Shown piece by piece: positions 38,942-47,928 of a DNA stretch of 64,000 nt. How positions within the stretch are numbered: position 1 is the first letter of the stretch; every line of letters starts with the position of its first letter. The DNA lies in NCBI GenBank assembly GCA_016742095.1, contig JACVCJ010000006.1, positions 1 to 64,000 on the forward strand. Direction: 5' to 3'. The position numbers and the translations under genes were made by a program. This stretch comes from Bacteroidia bacterium (GTDB taxonomy: Bacteria > Bacteroidota > Bacteroidia > CAIKAF01). Below the pieces are notes generated by a model. It was given only the letters and a program-made list of their open reading frames with translations, was not told the origin of the DNA and did not search any database.

Positions 38942-39736
38942 TTATACGGCCGATCCCCAGATGATCTGCACATAATTGTATTCGTACCGGATCTCCAGGT
39001 ACCCGAATGCCCCGTAGGCACTGTGCTCGATGCGTATACCCAGAGGCCAGGCATTTTCGCTGCAGTCGCTCATAACGGCCGTAACCGTGTATTCGGCGTC
39101 GAAACTTTCTGTGGAGCCTTCCCGTTTCAGCGCACGCGTGTAGGTGCTGCCGGCTTTGGGATAATTATCGCCGGCAGCGATCACGTCCCCGAACTCTTTC
39201 TGCAATGCCCGGATAAATACAAAAGCTTGTGCGGCGCTCATATCTTCAATAACGAGACGGTTTTCATACCATTCATAGCCGACCCGTGTTTCCAGTACGA
39301 TGTTATTGGTATAGAATGTTTTGTCTGATGAATAGCTGAGTTCATCGGTGATCTCTTCGCCACCGGAAACAGGCGAATAATGAAGTGTTCCGGCTTTTAC
39401 GGCCGTGCGCTTCAGGTATTCTTCCAGGGTTTCGGTAGCTTTGGGAGGGGCAATACGGCTTATAAAGGCGTGTACCACGTAACCGGTCTTGCCTTCGTAG
39501 CTTACTCTCTGCCAATGGCTGTCCACTTCTTCTGATTCGTAGGAAGCAAGCTCACTGCCGGGCAGCAGGTCTATCTTAGCCCCGAAAGGGATCTTTACCA
39601 GGGCCTGGCCGCCGGTGCCGGGTGTACTGCGCAGGTTAAGCCCCGATGCCGCACTTACGTACCAGTTGTCCTGGGCTATCAGGGATAAGGAAAGAAACCA
39701 GAACAGAAGGCTGAAGAGAAATGCCTGTTTTTTCAT
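38942..39736 (-). CDS. Secreted bacterial-SH3-domain protein
   Basis: Signal peptide MKKQAFLFSLLFWFLSLSLIAQ; YVSAASGLNLRSTPGTGGQALVKIPFG...GKTGYVVHAFI. Confidence 0.8.
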   Translation of the reverse strand: MKKQAFLFSLLFWFLSLSLIAQDNWYVSAASGLNLRSTPGTGGQALVKIPFGAKIDLLPGSELASYESEEVDSHWQRVSYEGKTGYVVHAFISRIAPPKATETLEEYLKRTAVKAGTLHYSPVSGGEEITDELSYSSDKTFYTNNIVLETRVGYEWYENRLVIEDMSAAQAFVFIRALQKEFGDVIAAGDNYPKAGSTYTRALKREGSTESFDAEYTVTAVMSDCSENAWPLGIRIEHSAYGAFGYLEIRYEYNYVQIIWGSAV

Positions 39737-39826
39737 GCCGGAGTATGATTTTATATGCAAATATGGTTTTAAATTAATTCATTTGCATAGCTTTTTGCAA
39801 GCATTCATAACCAACAGGGCATATTC

Positions 39827-40837
39827 ATGATCGTTATAACGGGGGCAACCGGTTTTTTAGGTGCACATGTACTGCAGATGGCGGTAGCAAAGTACGGACG
39901 TGTAAAGGCGGTGGTCCGCGGCAGTTCGGACTTTTCTTTCGTTACGCGCGTATTTGAGCGCTATGCTGCCGACGCTTCCGATATCGGTAAGGTGGAATGG
40001 GTGCAGGGCGATATCCTCGATTATTTTTCGCTGGAACAGGCTTTCGAAGGCGCCGAGACCGTACTGCACTGTGCGGCTACCGTATCTTTCTGGAAGAAAA
40101 AACGGGCCGAAATGTACCGCGTAAATGCCGATGGTACGGCCAATGTGGTAAATGCCTGCCTGCACTGCGGCGTAAAGAACCTGCTGTACGTCAGTTCCAT
40201 TGCCGCCCTGGGACGGGCCGATCTCAGCGAACCCGTTTCTGAAAAAACGCCCTGGAAAAATTCGCCCGAAAATTCCTGGTACGCCGTAAGTAAAAATGCT
40301 GCCGAACGCGAGGTATGGCGCGGCTGCGAAGAAGGTCTCAGCGTATTGGTGATAAACCCGGGTGTAATACTGGGTTATGCAGACTGGGAGCGGAGTTCCG
40401 GGCGTATCTTTAAAACCCTGGCCAAAGGCACGTCCTTTTACACGGGCGGCAGTAATGGCTTTGTAGATGTACGCGACGTTGCCGGGGCGCTTTTGGCCCT
40501 GCACGAGGCCGGTATCCGGAACGAAAAATTTGTACTGGTATCCGAAACGCTGACCTTTAAAGACTTTTTTACCCAGATGGCCATGGCCCTGCATGCAAAA
40601 GTACCTGCAAAACGCATCGGTACAGGCTGGCTCCGTTTGCTGGCCCGCCTCAGCGAAGGTTTTTCGGCCCTTACGGGAAAAGAACCGGCCCTCACGGCTG
40701 AAATAGCGCGTACTTCCACACAGAACAGCGTATACGACAACCGCAAGATACAGGAGGCTATCGGCTTTGCATTTACCCCGCTTTCGGAGACGATACGCCA
40801 CACCGCAGAACTTTACCTCGAAGAAAAAAACGGATAG
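39827..40837 (+). CDS. NAD-dependent epimerase/dehydratase (extended SDR)
   Basis: MIVITGATGFLGAHVLQMA; YAVSKNAAEREVW. Confidence 0.9.
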   Translation: MIVITGATGFLGAHVLQMAVAKYGRVKAVVRGSSDFSFVTRVFERYAADASDIGKVEWVQGDILDYFSLEQAFEGAETVLHCAATVSFWKKKRAEMYRVNADGTANVVNACLHCGVKNLLYVSSIAALGRADLSEPVSEKTPWKNSPENSWYAVSKNAAEREVWRGCEEGLSVLVINPGVILGYADWERSSGRIFKTLAKGTSFYTGGSNGFVDVRDVAGALLALHEAGIRNEKFVLVSETLTFKDFFTQMAMALHAKVPAKRIGTGWLRLLARLSEGFSALTGKEPALTAEIARTSTQNSVYDNRKIQEAIGFAFTPLSETIRHTAELYLEEKNG

Positions 40838-40840
40838 GAC

Positions 40841-40870
40841 TTGTTTTTATGGCGAATGCTCTTAATTTTG
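40841..40870 (+). promoter_or_regulatory. Bacteroidetes-type promoter for the 40896 CDS
   Basis: TTG-N19-TAATTTTG. Confidence 0.65.
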
Positions 40871-40895
40871 AAGGGCTAAACCAAGAAACAAACTC

Positions 40896-42533
40896 ATGAA
40901 GAAGATCCTCACTCTCGCCGGACTGCTGGTTTCAGCTGCCCTGTACAGCCAGCACCTGGTATCGCACCAATTCCTTAAATCTTACGACAACAGCCAGATC
41001 GACAGTATTTACTCCTCTATGGGATTACCGTCCCTGCTGCTGCCCAACCAGTACAAGATCAATGTATATCGTCTGCTGTACAATACGGTAGGGCCCGACA
41101 GCGTTACGCCGGTAGTGGCTTCGGGACTGATGGTGCTGCCCAAGGACAAGGGCTGCGCGTCTACCATACTTTCGTACCAGCACGGTACCATGACGCGTCG
41201 CGTGGATGCGCCCTCGTACCGCCAGGGCGAATGGATACTGGGTGTGGCCATGGGTTCGGACGGCTATGTGGGCCTGTTGCCCGACTACCTGGGCCTGGGT
41301 CTCGATACCTCGATGGTACACCCTTACCAGCATGCCCGTTCAGAGGCCACGGCCGTGATCGACCACATCCGCGCCGCGCGTGAGGCCTGCGCACAGCTCA
41401 GCTATGCGCTCAACGGACAGGTACTGCTTACCGGTTATTCACAGGGCGGGCACGCTACCATGGCCACGCATAAAATGATCCAGGGCAGTTTTTCGTCCGA
41501 GTTCAATGTTACGGCCTCCGTACCTATGTCGGGCCCCTACAGCATGAGCGGTGTAATGAAAGACGTAATGCTTTCCAGTCAGCCCTACCCGTCGCCGTAT
41601 TACCTGCCATACGTACTGTTCTCTTTCCGCAACGTATACGGTGTGTATCCCAATGCGTCCGATTTCCTGGTGGCTCCGTACGATGCGGTACTGCCCCCGC
41701 TGTTCAATGGTGTGTATGGCAGCGGCACCATCGACAATGCCATGCCCAATGTGCCCAAGAATATCCTGAAACAGACCGTACTCGACAGCTTTACGAACGA
41801 TCCTAACCACATCTTCCGCCTGCTGCTCGATGAGAACGACGTATACAAATGGGTACCCCAGGTGCCGGTACATATGCTGTATTGCGAAGGCGATAATTCC
41901 GTTCCTTTCGAAAATACCATCGTTGCTTATGATTATATGACAAACGCAGGGGCCACCAAAGTATCGAAGAACAATATCAACAGCGCGCTGGACCACTATG
42001 AGTGTGCCCAGTTTGCCATGCTGGAGATGCGCACCTTCTTCGATCCCCTGCGCATGGACAAGGTTTCGCTGAGCTTCAGCACCGTTCCGCCTTCCAATGC
42101 AGGCGCACAGGACGGAGCCATCACCGTGCATGTTTCCGGCGCAGAGCCACCCTATACCATCTCCTGGAATACGGGCGGTTCCTCGTCTACACTTACGGGC
42201 ATCGGAACGGGCACTTATACGGTAACGGTAAGTTCTCCCTCGGCCTGTGCCCCGGTTACGGCCAGCTATTTTGTGAACCCGATGGGTGTTTCGGTGCAGG
42301 AAGCCGAAAAAACGACGCTCTCCGTTTTCCCGAACCCGACCACCGGTCTGCTGAACATACAGTCGGAAACCATGATCGGCGAAGTGGAGATCTACGATAC
42401 CATGGGTAAAAAAGTATATGCATCTAAGGAAAACAGTACACAGGTTGCATTAGACCTCCAGGCGCTGAAACCCGGTGTGTATATGGTAGTTGCCGGTCAG
42501 AAAGAACCTGCGCGCATTGTCATTTCGCGCTAA
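40896..42533 (+). CDS. Secreted alpha/beta hydrolase (secretory-lipase-like) with T9SS sorting tail
   Basis: Signal peptide; VLLTGYSQGGHATMATHK nucleophile elbow; SVFPNPTTGLLNIQSE...LKPGVYMVVAGQKEPARIVISR. Confidence 0.85.
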   Translation: MKKILTLAGLLVSAALYSQHLVSHQFLKSYDNSQIDSIYSSMGLPSLLLPNQYKINVYRLLYNTVGPDSVTPVVASGLMVLPKDKGCASTILSYQHGTMTRRVDAPSYRQGEWILGVAMGSDGYVGLLPDYLGLGLDTSMVHPYQHARSEATAVIDHIRAAREACAQLSYALNGQVLLTGYSQGGHATMATHKMIQGSFSSEFNVTASVPMSGPYSMSGVMKDVMLSSQPYPSPYYLPYVLFSFRNVYGVYPNASDFLVAPYDAVLPPLFNGVYGSGTIDNAMPNVPKNILKQTVLDSFTNDPNHIFRLLLDENDVYKWVPQVPVHMLYCEGDNSVPFENTIVAYDYMTNAGATKVSKNNINSALDHYECAQFAMLEMRTFFDPLRMDKVSLSFSTVPPSNAGAQDGAITVHVSGAEPPYTISWNTGGSSSTLTGIGTGTYTVTVSSPSACAPVTASYFVNPMGVSVQEAEKTTLSVFPNPTTGLLNIQSETMIGEVEIYDTMGKKVYASKENSTQVALDLQALKPGVYMVVAGQKEPARIVISR

Positions 42534-42542
42534 GTATATACA

Positions 42543-43244
42543 TTACGCATTTACAGGAAGAGCATCCGTTTCGGGTGCTCTTTTTTTATCGGCAGCGATG
42601 GCCAGTTTCAGGTACAGACCCATGAACCAGGCGCCGGCGGCACAAAAGATATGCCAGAGGAAATGCGTGCCCTGGGGTATAATGTCCAGCGTGGTCTTTT
42701 CGTCCACATAGCGGCAGAGCAGGGCCAGTACAAAGAGCAGCAGCGCCGCCGAAAAATAACCGATGCCCGCGCCTTTGCTGCGTATGGCGTGTAACAGCAT
42801 GGGCAGGAACATAAAGGTGCCGCGCAGGAAATACGAGCTGTTCACCCGGTCCTGTCCGCTCAGGAAACGCATGGAAAAGAGGGTGAGACCGATAAAAATA
42901 ACGGTAAGTATCACCGTGGTAAGCCATTTGCCCAGTACAATGCGCCACATATAAATGCTTACGCCCAGGGTGAGTATAATAATGGGCATAAAGTCCATGA
43001 ACGTGAGCCATATACTGTAACGGAACGCATGGTACAGGGTACTGCCGATGCCGCCGAGGATCAGCAGCGGAGCGCAGTAATAAATAAGGAAGCCGTAGGT
43101 TTTTCGTTGCGGCCAGAGTTGTATCACAAACAGGAGGGCAGGTATAAGGAAGGCCAGCGATGAAAAGGCGTTCCAGGGTTCTACCAGGAAATTTTCAGGA
43201 TGAGTTTCCCGGTAAATTAATCCGCCGTCGAGTGGTTTTTGCAT
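42543..43244 (-). CDS. Ceramidase-family (alkaline ceramidase-like) membrane protein
   Basis: Multi-TM; NFLVEPWNAFSSLAFLIPAL; GGIGSTLYHAFRYS; HFLWHIFCAAGAWF. Confidence 0.8.
   Translation of the reverse strand: MQKPLDGGLIYRETHPENFLVEPWNAFSSLAFLIPALLFVIQLWPQRKTYGFLIYYCAPLLILGGIGSTLYHAFRYSIWLTFMDFMPIIILTLGVSIYMWRIVLGKWLTTVILTVIFIGLTLFSMRFLSGQDRVNSSYFLRGTFMFLPMLLHAIRSKGAGIGYFSAALLLFVLALLCRYVDEKTTLDIIPQGTHFLWHIFCAAGAWFMGLYLKLAIAADKKRAPETDALPVNA
42558..42587 (+). terminator. Intrinsic terminator of the 40896 CDS, located inside the 3' coding end of the opposing gene
   Basis: AAGAGCATCCG-TTT-CGGGTGCTCTT then T-rich; one T-G wobble. Confidence 0.8.
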
Positions 43245-43296
43245 GGCTTTGTGTTTCTTTGTAAGACTAACGCAAAAATGTATTTAAATTGTTTGT

Positions 43297-44112
43297 ATGA
43301 CAAATCCGCAGCTGGTATTTAACGGAAAAATTACGTCTGCCGCGCGCATCACGCTGCCTGATATGGACCGGGCCTTTCGTTTCGGCGACAGCTGGTTCGA
43401 GACCATGTTGCTGCGGGGAAAAAATATCCGTTTCTGGGCCGATCACCAGCAGCGCATTGCAGAAGCCGCCGCCGTATCCGGTTTCGATGTGCCGGACCTG
43501 AGTTCGGTGCCCGAGCTGGCCTCGCGCCTGTCGGACATGCTCGCGGATGCCGATGCCTACCGGGTGCGCCTTACCCTATGGAGGGCCGAAGGCCGCGGAT
43601 ATACGCCGCTTTCCGGCAAAACGCACTGGCTGCTGGAAGTTACCGAGACCGAAATGCCTTCCGGGGAACCTCAGCGCCTGGGCATCTGCACCCGAGCAGT
43701 TATTTTTTCGGGCCGCGGTTTTTCGGGCAAAACCGGCAACAGCGCACCGTATGTACAGGCATCTGCCGAAGCGTTACAGAAGGGCTGGCAACACATTCTG
43801 CTGCTGAATGAGCAGGGCATGATCGCCGAAACGGCCAATGCCAATATCTTCTGGAAGAAGGACGATACCTATTATACGCCGGCCCTCTCCACAGGCTGCA
43901 TTGCCGGGGTGATGCGCCGCAACGTACTGCGCGCCCTGCAAAACGAAAGTATTGCCTGTGAGGAGGTACTGATGCCTCCTGCGGCATTGCAGGATGCCTC
44001 CGAAATTTTTGTGAGCAATGCGCTCATTGGTATAAAGAACATACATTTGTTCGATCAAAAGCAATATCCTGCCCATGCCGAAAAAATCTTCCGCAGCTTC
44101 TTCCAGGCCTAA
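43297..44112 (+). CDS. Class IV aminotransferase (PabC/IlvE/Dat-like)
   Basis: DRAFRFGDSWFETMLLRGKNIRFWADH; NEQGMIAETANANIFWKKDDTYYTPALSTGCIAGVMR. Confidence 0.9.
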   Translation: MTNPQLVFNGKITSAARITLPDMDRAFRFGDSWFETMLLRGKNIRFWADHQQRIAEAAAVSGFDVPDLSSVPELASRLSDMLADADAYRVRLTLWRAEGRGYTPLSGKTHWLLEVTETEMPSGEPQRLGICTRAVIFSGRGFSGKTGNSAPYVQASAEALQKGWQHILLLNEQGMIAETANANIFWKKDDTYYTPALSTGCIAGVMRRNVLRALQNESIACEEVLMPPAALQDASEIFVSNALIGIKNIHLFDQKQYPAHAEKIFRSFFQA

Positions 44113-44887
44113 AAGATCCTCCGGGAAAAAAAGGAGTCCGCTCCTGCGTGTACTTCGTTTCCTGCTGTTTACGTTCATTACTTTTTTCGCCGGAAGTATA
44201 CTCTGGGTGTTGCTGTATGCTTTTCTGCCGGTTCCCGGTACGCCACTGATGATTATACGTAAATGGGAGAACCGCTCTGAGAAAGGTTTCCGTACGCAGT
44301 ACGACTGGGTCTCCCGCGATAAAATATCTCCCAACCTGCAGCTGGCCGTGGTTTGCAGCGAAGATCAGAATTACCTGAAACACGCCGGTTTCGATTTCGG
44401 GGCCATTGAAAAGGCCCAGCGCCAGAATGAAAAAGCGGGCCGGATCGTGCGCGGGGCAAGTACCATCAGTCAGCAGACCGCCAAAAACGCCTTCCTGTGG
44501 CAGGGCCGTAGCTGGTTCCGCAAGGGACTGGAGGTATGGTTCACATTCCTGATCGAACTGTTCTGGAGCAAGGAACGCATTATGGAAGTGTACCTGAACA
44601 TTATTGAAATGGGCGATGGCATTTACGGGGCCGAAGCGGCTTCCCGGGCTTATTTTAAAAAGAGCGCGGCGAGCTTGTCGCCCGAACAGGCCGCCCTGAT
44701 CGCTGCCGTACTGCCTAATCCCCGCCGTCTTTCTGCCGCCCGGCCCAGTGCCTACACCCGCAGCCGCCAGGCCTGGGTATTGCAGCAGATGCGTTTCTGG
44801 GGCATGAAGCTCGATTACGACAAATACGACAGAGCTCCCGAAGGGGAGAAAAAACAGGAAAAGCCGCGGAAAAAACGGAAAAAGTAA
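44075..44887 (+). CDS. mtgA: Monofunctional biosynthetic peptidoglycan transglycosylase
   Basis: VCSEDQNYLKHAGFDFGAIEKA; RGASTISQQTAKNAFLWQGRSWFRKGLEVWFTFLIELFWSKERIMEVYLN. Confidence 0.93.
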   Translation: MPKKSSAASSRPKRSSGKKRSPLLRVLRFLLFTFITFFAGSILWVLLYAFLPVPGTPLMIIRKWENRSEKGFRTQYDWVSRDKISPNLQLAVVCSEDQNYLKHAGFDFGAIEKAQRQNEKAGRIVRGASTISQQTAKNAFLWQGRSWFRKGLEVWFTFLIELFWSKERIMEVYLNIIEMGDGIYGAEAASRAYFKKSAASLSPEQAALIAAVLPNPRRLSAARPSAYTRSRQAWVLQQMRFWGMKLDYDKYDRAPEGEKKQEKPRKKRKK

Positions 44888-44890
44888 GGC

Positions 44891-45613
44891 TTACAGGATA
44901 TCGTTCAGGCTTTTGAGCCCGGGCGTACGTGCGGCAATAAGTCCTTCGGCATATTTTACCCCGATATTCAGCCCGAAATTGGCCGCCCGGAAGCGGATAT
45001 GGTCCAGGAATTCGGGTGAGGCAATGAGCGTGCCCGGTTCGGTACTGGCCGGATCGTAGAACTGTGAACTGTGGGCAAGGATACTCTCCATTTTCAGGTC
45101 GAAAAATTCACTGATGTCCACCAGCAGATCGGGCTCCAGGTCGTAGAACTGTATGTAGTGAAACACGGTCTTCGGGCGCCAGGGCTGCTGGGCCGCACCG
45201 TCTTTATCTTCCGTGTGTATCTTGGCCAGCCCGGCATAAAAGCAGGATTCCAGCACCAGCGCGGCGGCTCTTCCGTGGTCGGGATGCCGGTCGTGCGGGG
45301 CATTGCACAGCACAATATCGGGACGGTGACGGCGCAGGGCCTGTATCACTTTCAGGCGGTGGGCATGGTCGTTCTCGAAAAGTCCGTCCTCCATTTCCAG
45401 GTTTTCGCGCAGGCGAAGGCCCAGCATTTCCGAGGCGGCAGCGGCTTCTTTCAGGCGACCCTGTACGGTACCGCGGGTACCCATCTGTCCCAGCGTAAGA
45501 TCTACAATGCCTACGGCGTCGCCGGCGGCCGCATGCCGGGCCAGTATTCCACCGCAGCCCAGTTCCACATCGTCGGGGTGTGCCCCGAACGCCAGTATAC
45601 GCAGTTTATCCAT
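44891..45613 (-). CDS. bshB1: Bacillithiol biosynthesis deacetylase BshB1
   Basis: LRILAFGAHPDDVELGCGGILARHAAAGDAVGIVDLTLGQMGTRGT; NAPHDRHPDHGRAA. Confidence 0.92.
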   Translation of the reverse strand: MDKLRILAFGAHPDDVELGCGGILARHAAAGDAVGIVDLTLGQMGTRGTVQGRLKEAAAASEMLGLRLRENLEMEDGLFENDHAHRLKVIQALRRHRPDIVLCNAPHDRHPDHGRAAALVLESCFYAGLAKIHTEDKDGAAQQPWRPKTVFHYIQFYDLEPDLLVDISEFFDLKMESILAHSSQFYDPASTEPGTLIASPEFLDHIRFRAANFGLNIGVKYAEGLIAARTPGLKSLNDIL

Positions 45614-46091
45614 TCTTCGATTCGATCCAGTTAATGATCTCGATGCTGAGCGGACTTTCGGCCGGCGCTATGTTCTTTACATAGTTCCCGTTTTCATCGA
45701 TCAGGTATTTATGAAAATTCCACTGCGGGGCTACGGATTCCACTCCGTTCTGTTCTTTTTCGCTGAGCCAGGCAAAGATCGGGTCGCGCTCTTCGCCCAG
45801 TACGGCGCGCTTGCTGAACACGGGGAAGGTAACGCCGTAGTTCATCTCACAGAATTCCGCAATTTCGGCATCGCTGCCCGGTTCCTGGCCGGCAAAATCG
45901 TTCGAGGGAAAAGCCAGTATCTCCAGCCCGGAATCCTTATATTGTTCGTACAGTTCCTGCAGCGGCGCGTATTGCGGTGTAAGTCCGCAGGCGCTGGCCG
46001 TATTCAGTACCAGCAGTTTTTTGCCTTTGTAGACCGAAAAATCGATCTCCCGGCCCTGCAGGGTCGTAGCTTTGAATTGATGAAAATTCAT
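45606..46091 (-). CDS. Glutathione-peroxidase-family thiol peroxidase
   Basis: LLVLNTASACGLTPQYAPLQELYEQYKDSGLEILAFPSNDFAGQEPGSDAEI; WNFHKYLIDENG. Confidence 0.92.
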   Translation of the reverse strand: MNFHQFKATTLQGREIDFSVYKGKKLLVLNTASACGLTPQYAPLQELYEQYKDSGLEILAFPSNDFAGQEPGSDAEIAEFCEMNYGVTFPVFSKRAVLGEERDPIFAWLSEKEQNGVESVAPQWNFHKYLIDENGNYVKNIAPAESPLSIEIINWIESKNG

Positions 46092-46271
46092 GTTGTTTCG
46101 CTTTAGACTGCAAAAGTAGCATATTTATAGCTTGTGCGCCGTGTTCAATGGGCCCTGTATGTCTAAAAAAGAGGTGATGATCCGCTGAGATGAGGTGTTT
46201 TTACGGAAGTGGGGCAGGTGCCCGCCGAGTGCTTCTTTTTGTTTTTTTAATTTTAAGACCATACCCTGCAC

Positions 46272-46301
46272 TTGTTTCACCGGGCTATCTTGCTATTTTT
46301 G
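46272..46301 (+). promoter_or_regulatory. Bacteroidetes-type promoter for tpiA
   Basis: TTG-N19-TATTTTTG. Confidence 0.6.
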
Positions 46302-46332
46302 TACAATAGCGAATTGTAAGGATCTGTGAGGT

Positions 46333-47085
46333 ATGAAAAAACTGATAGCGGGAAATCATAAAATGTTTACCGGGGTAAAGGAAGGACTGGCGCTGGCGTC
46401 GGAGATCGCGCGTAACGCGGCGGATTTCGGGAATGCCCAGGTGGTGCTGTTTCCGCCGTTTACCCATTTGTGCGTGTTTCATGAGCAATTGCAGGGCCTG
46501 CCCCTGGAAACGGGTGCCCAGAACTGCTCGGATATGCCCGAAGGCGCTTTTACGGGCGAAGTCTCTGCCGGTATGATCAAAAGTACCGGTGCTACCCATG
46601 TACTGCTGGGGCATTCCGAACGGCGTACCCTGTTCGGCGAAGGGCATGAATTGCTCTGCCGCAAGATAAACCAGGCCCTCGATGCCGGCTTGCAGGTGGT
46701 GTACTGTTTTGGCGAAAACCTGCAGGATATGGAAGAAGGCCACCGTTTTTCGAAGATCGAGGAACAGCTGCAGGCCGTATTTGAATCCTTTTCGCAGGAC
46801 GAACTGGACCACCTGGTACTGGCCTATGAACCCGTTTGGGCCATCGGTACCGGCAAAACGGCCAGCCTGCACGAAGCGGAAGAGGCCCACGCCTTTGCCC
46901 GGGAACTGATGCGCAACAAATACGGCACCGATGCCGGCAATGAACTCCGCATCCTGTACGGGGGCAGCGTAAAAGCCACGAATGCCCGAGAACTGCTTTC
47001 GAGCAGCGAAATAGGCGGGGTGCTGGTAGGCGGAGCCTCGCTCGATGCCGCCGAATTTTTACAAATCATACAGGCCGCAGGGTAA
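46333..47085 (+). CDS. tpiA: Triosephosphate isomerase
   Basis: MKKLIAGNHKM; HVLLGHSERRTLFGE; VLAYEPVWAIGTGKTAS; ILYGGSVKATNA. Confidence 0.97.
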   Translation: MKKLIAGNHKMFTGVKEGLALASEIARNAADFGNAQVVLFPPFTHLCVFHEQLQGLPLETGAQNCSDMPEGAFTGEVSAGMIKSTGATHVLLGHSERRTLFGEGHELLCRKINQALDAGLQVVYCFGENLQDMEEGHRFSKIEEQLQAVFESFSQDELDHLVLAYEPVWAIGTGKTASLHEAEEAHAFARELMRNKYGTDAGNELRILYGGSVKATNARELLSSSEIGGVLVGGASLDAAEFLQIIQAAG

Positions 47086-47089
47086 TTTT

Positions 47090-47926
47090 ATGGAATACAA
47101 AGAGTTGAAAATGGATCTTCTGCCCGGCACGGATGCACAGGTGGCCGAGGAAATACTGGTGGCCGAACTGGCGGAACTGGGTTTTGAAAGTTTTTATACG
47201 GAGAACGGTACCCTGAGCGCTTTTATCCCCGCAACTACGGAGATCGACACCGAACATCTGCACATGCTCACGGCGGCCTGGGCTGCCGATCTGCGCTGGA
47301 CACAGCACGAACAGCAGAACTGGAACGAAACCTGGGAGAGGTCTTTTGAACCGGTGGAACTGGGCAACGAAGTATACGTATACGCCCGTTTTCATGAACG
47401 GAAGCCCGGCTTTAAGCACTATATCGAAATTACGCCTAAAATGTCCTTCGGTACGGGACACCATTCCACCACGCGGCTGGTGATGCAGCTGCTGCTGGAA
47501 ACGGAACTGAAAGACAGATCGGTGCTCGATGTGGGCACCGGTACCGGTATCCTGGTCATACTTGCCCATCAGCTGGGGGCGACGGAAATTGCCGGCACCG
47601 AAATAGAACCCTGGGCCCTCGAAAATGCAGAAGAAAATTTCAGCATGAACGGCCTTACCCGTTTCACCCTCTTCGACGCCGCCCTGAAAAGCGATGATTA
47701 CGGCGTGTACGATGTGGTGATCGCCAATATCAACCGCAACATCATACTGCACATGAAAGACGTTCTGCTGGCTTCCCTGAAACCCGGCGGCACACTTATC
47801 CTGAGCGGCTTTTACCAGTCTGATATACCTCTGTTACAGGAAACATTCCGCAAATTAAATGTAGAACTGCAGCGCAGCCTGACGGAAAACGACTGGTGTG
47901 CCCTGCTTCTTACCAAACACATGTAA
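47090..47926 (+). CDS. prmA: Ribosomal protein L11 methyltransferase
   Basis: FGTGHHSTTRLVMQLLLE; VLDVGTGTGILVILAHQLGA; VIANINRNIILHM; ATG at 47090. Confidence 0.93.
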   Translation: MEYKELKMDLLPGTDAQVAEEILVAELAELGFESFYTENGTLSAFIPATTEIDTEHLHMLTAAWAADLRWTQHEQQNWNETWERSFEPVELGNEVYVYARFHERKPGFKHYIEITPKMSFGTGHHSTTRLVMQLLLETELKDRSVLDVGTGTGILVILAHQLGATEIAGTEIEPWALENAEENFSMNGLTRFTLFDAALKSDDYGVYDVVIANINRNIILHMKDVLLASLKPGGTLILSGFYQSDIPLLQETFRKLNVELQRSLTENDWCALLLTKHM

Positions 47927-47928
47927 GC

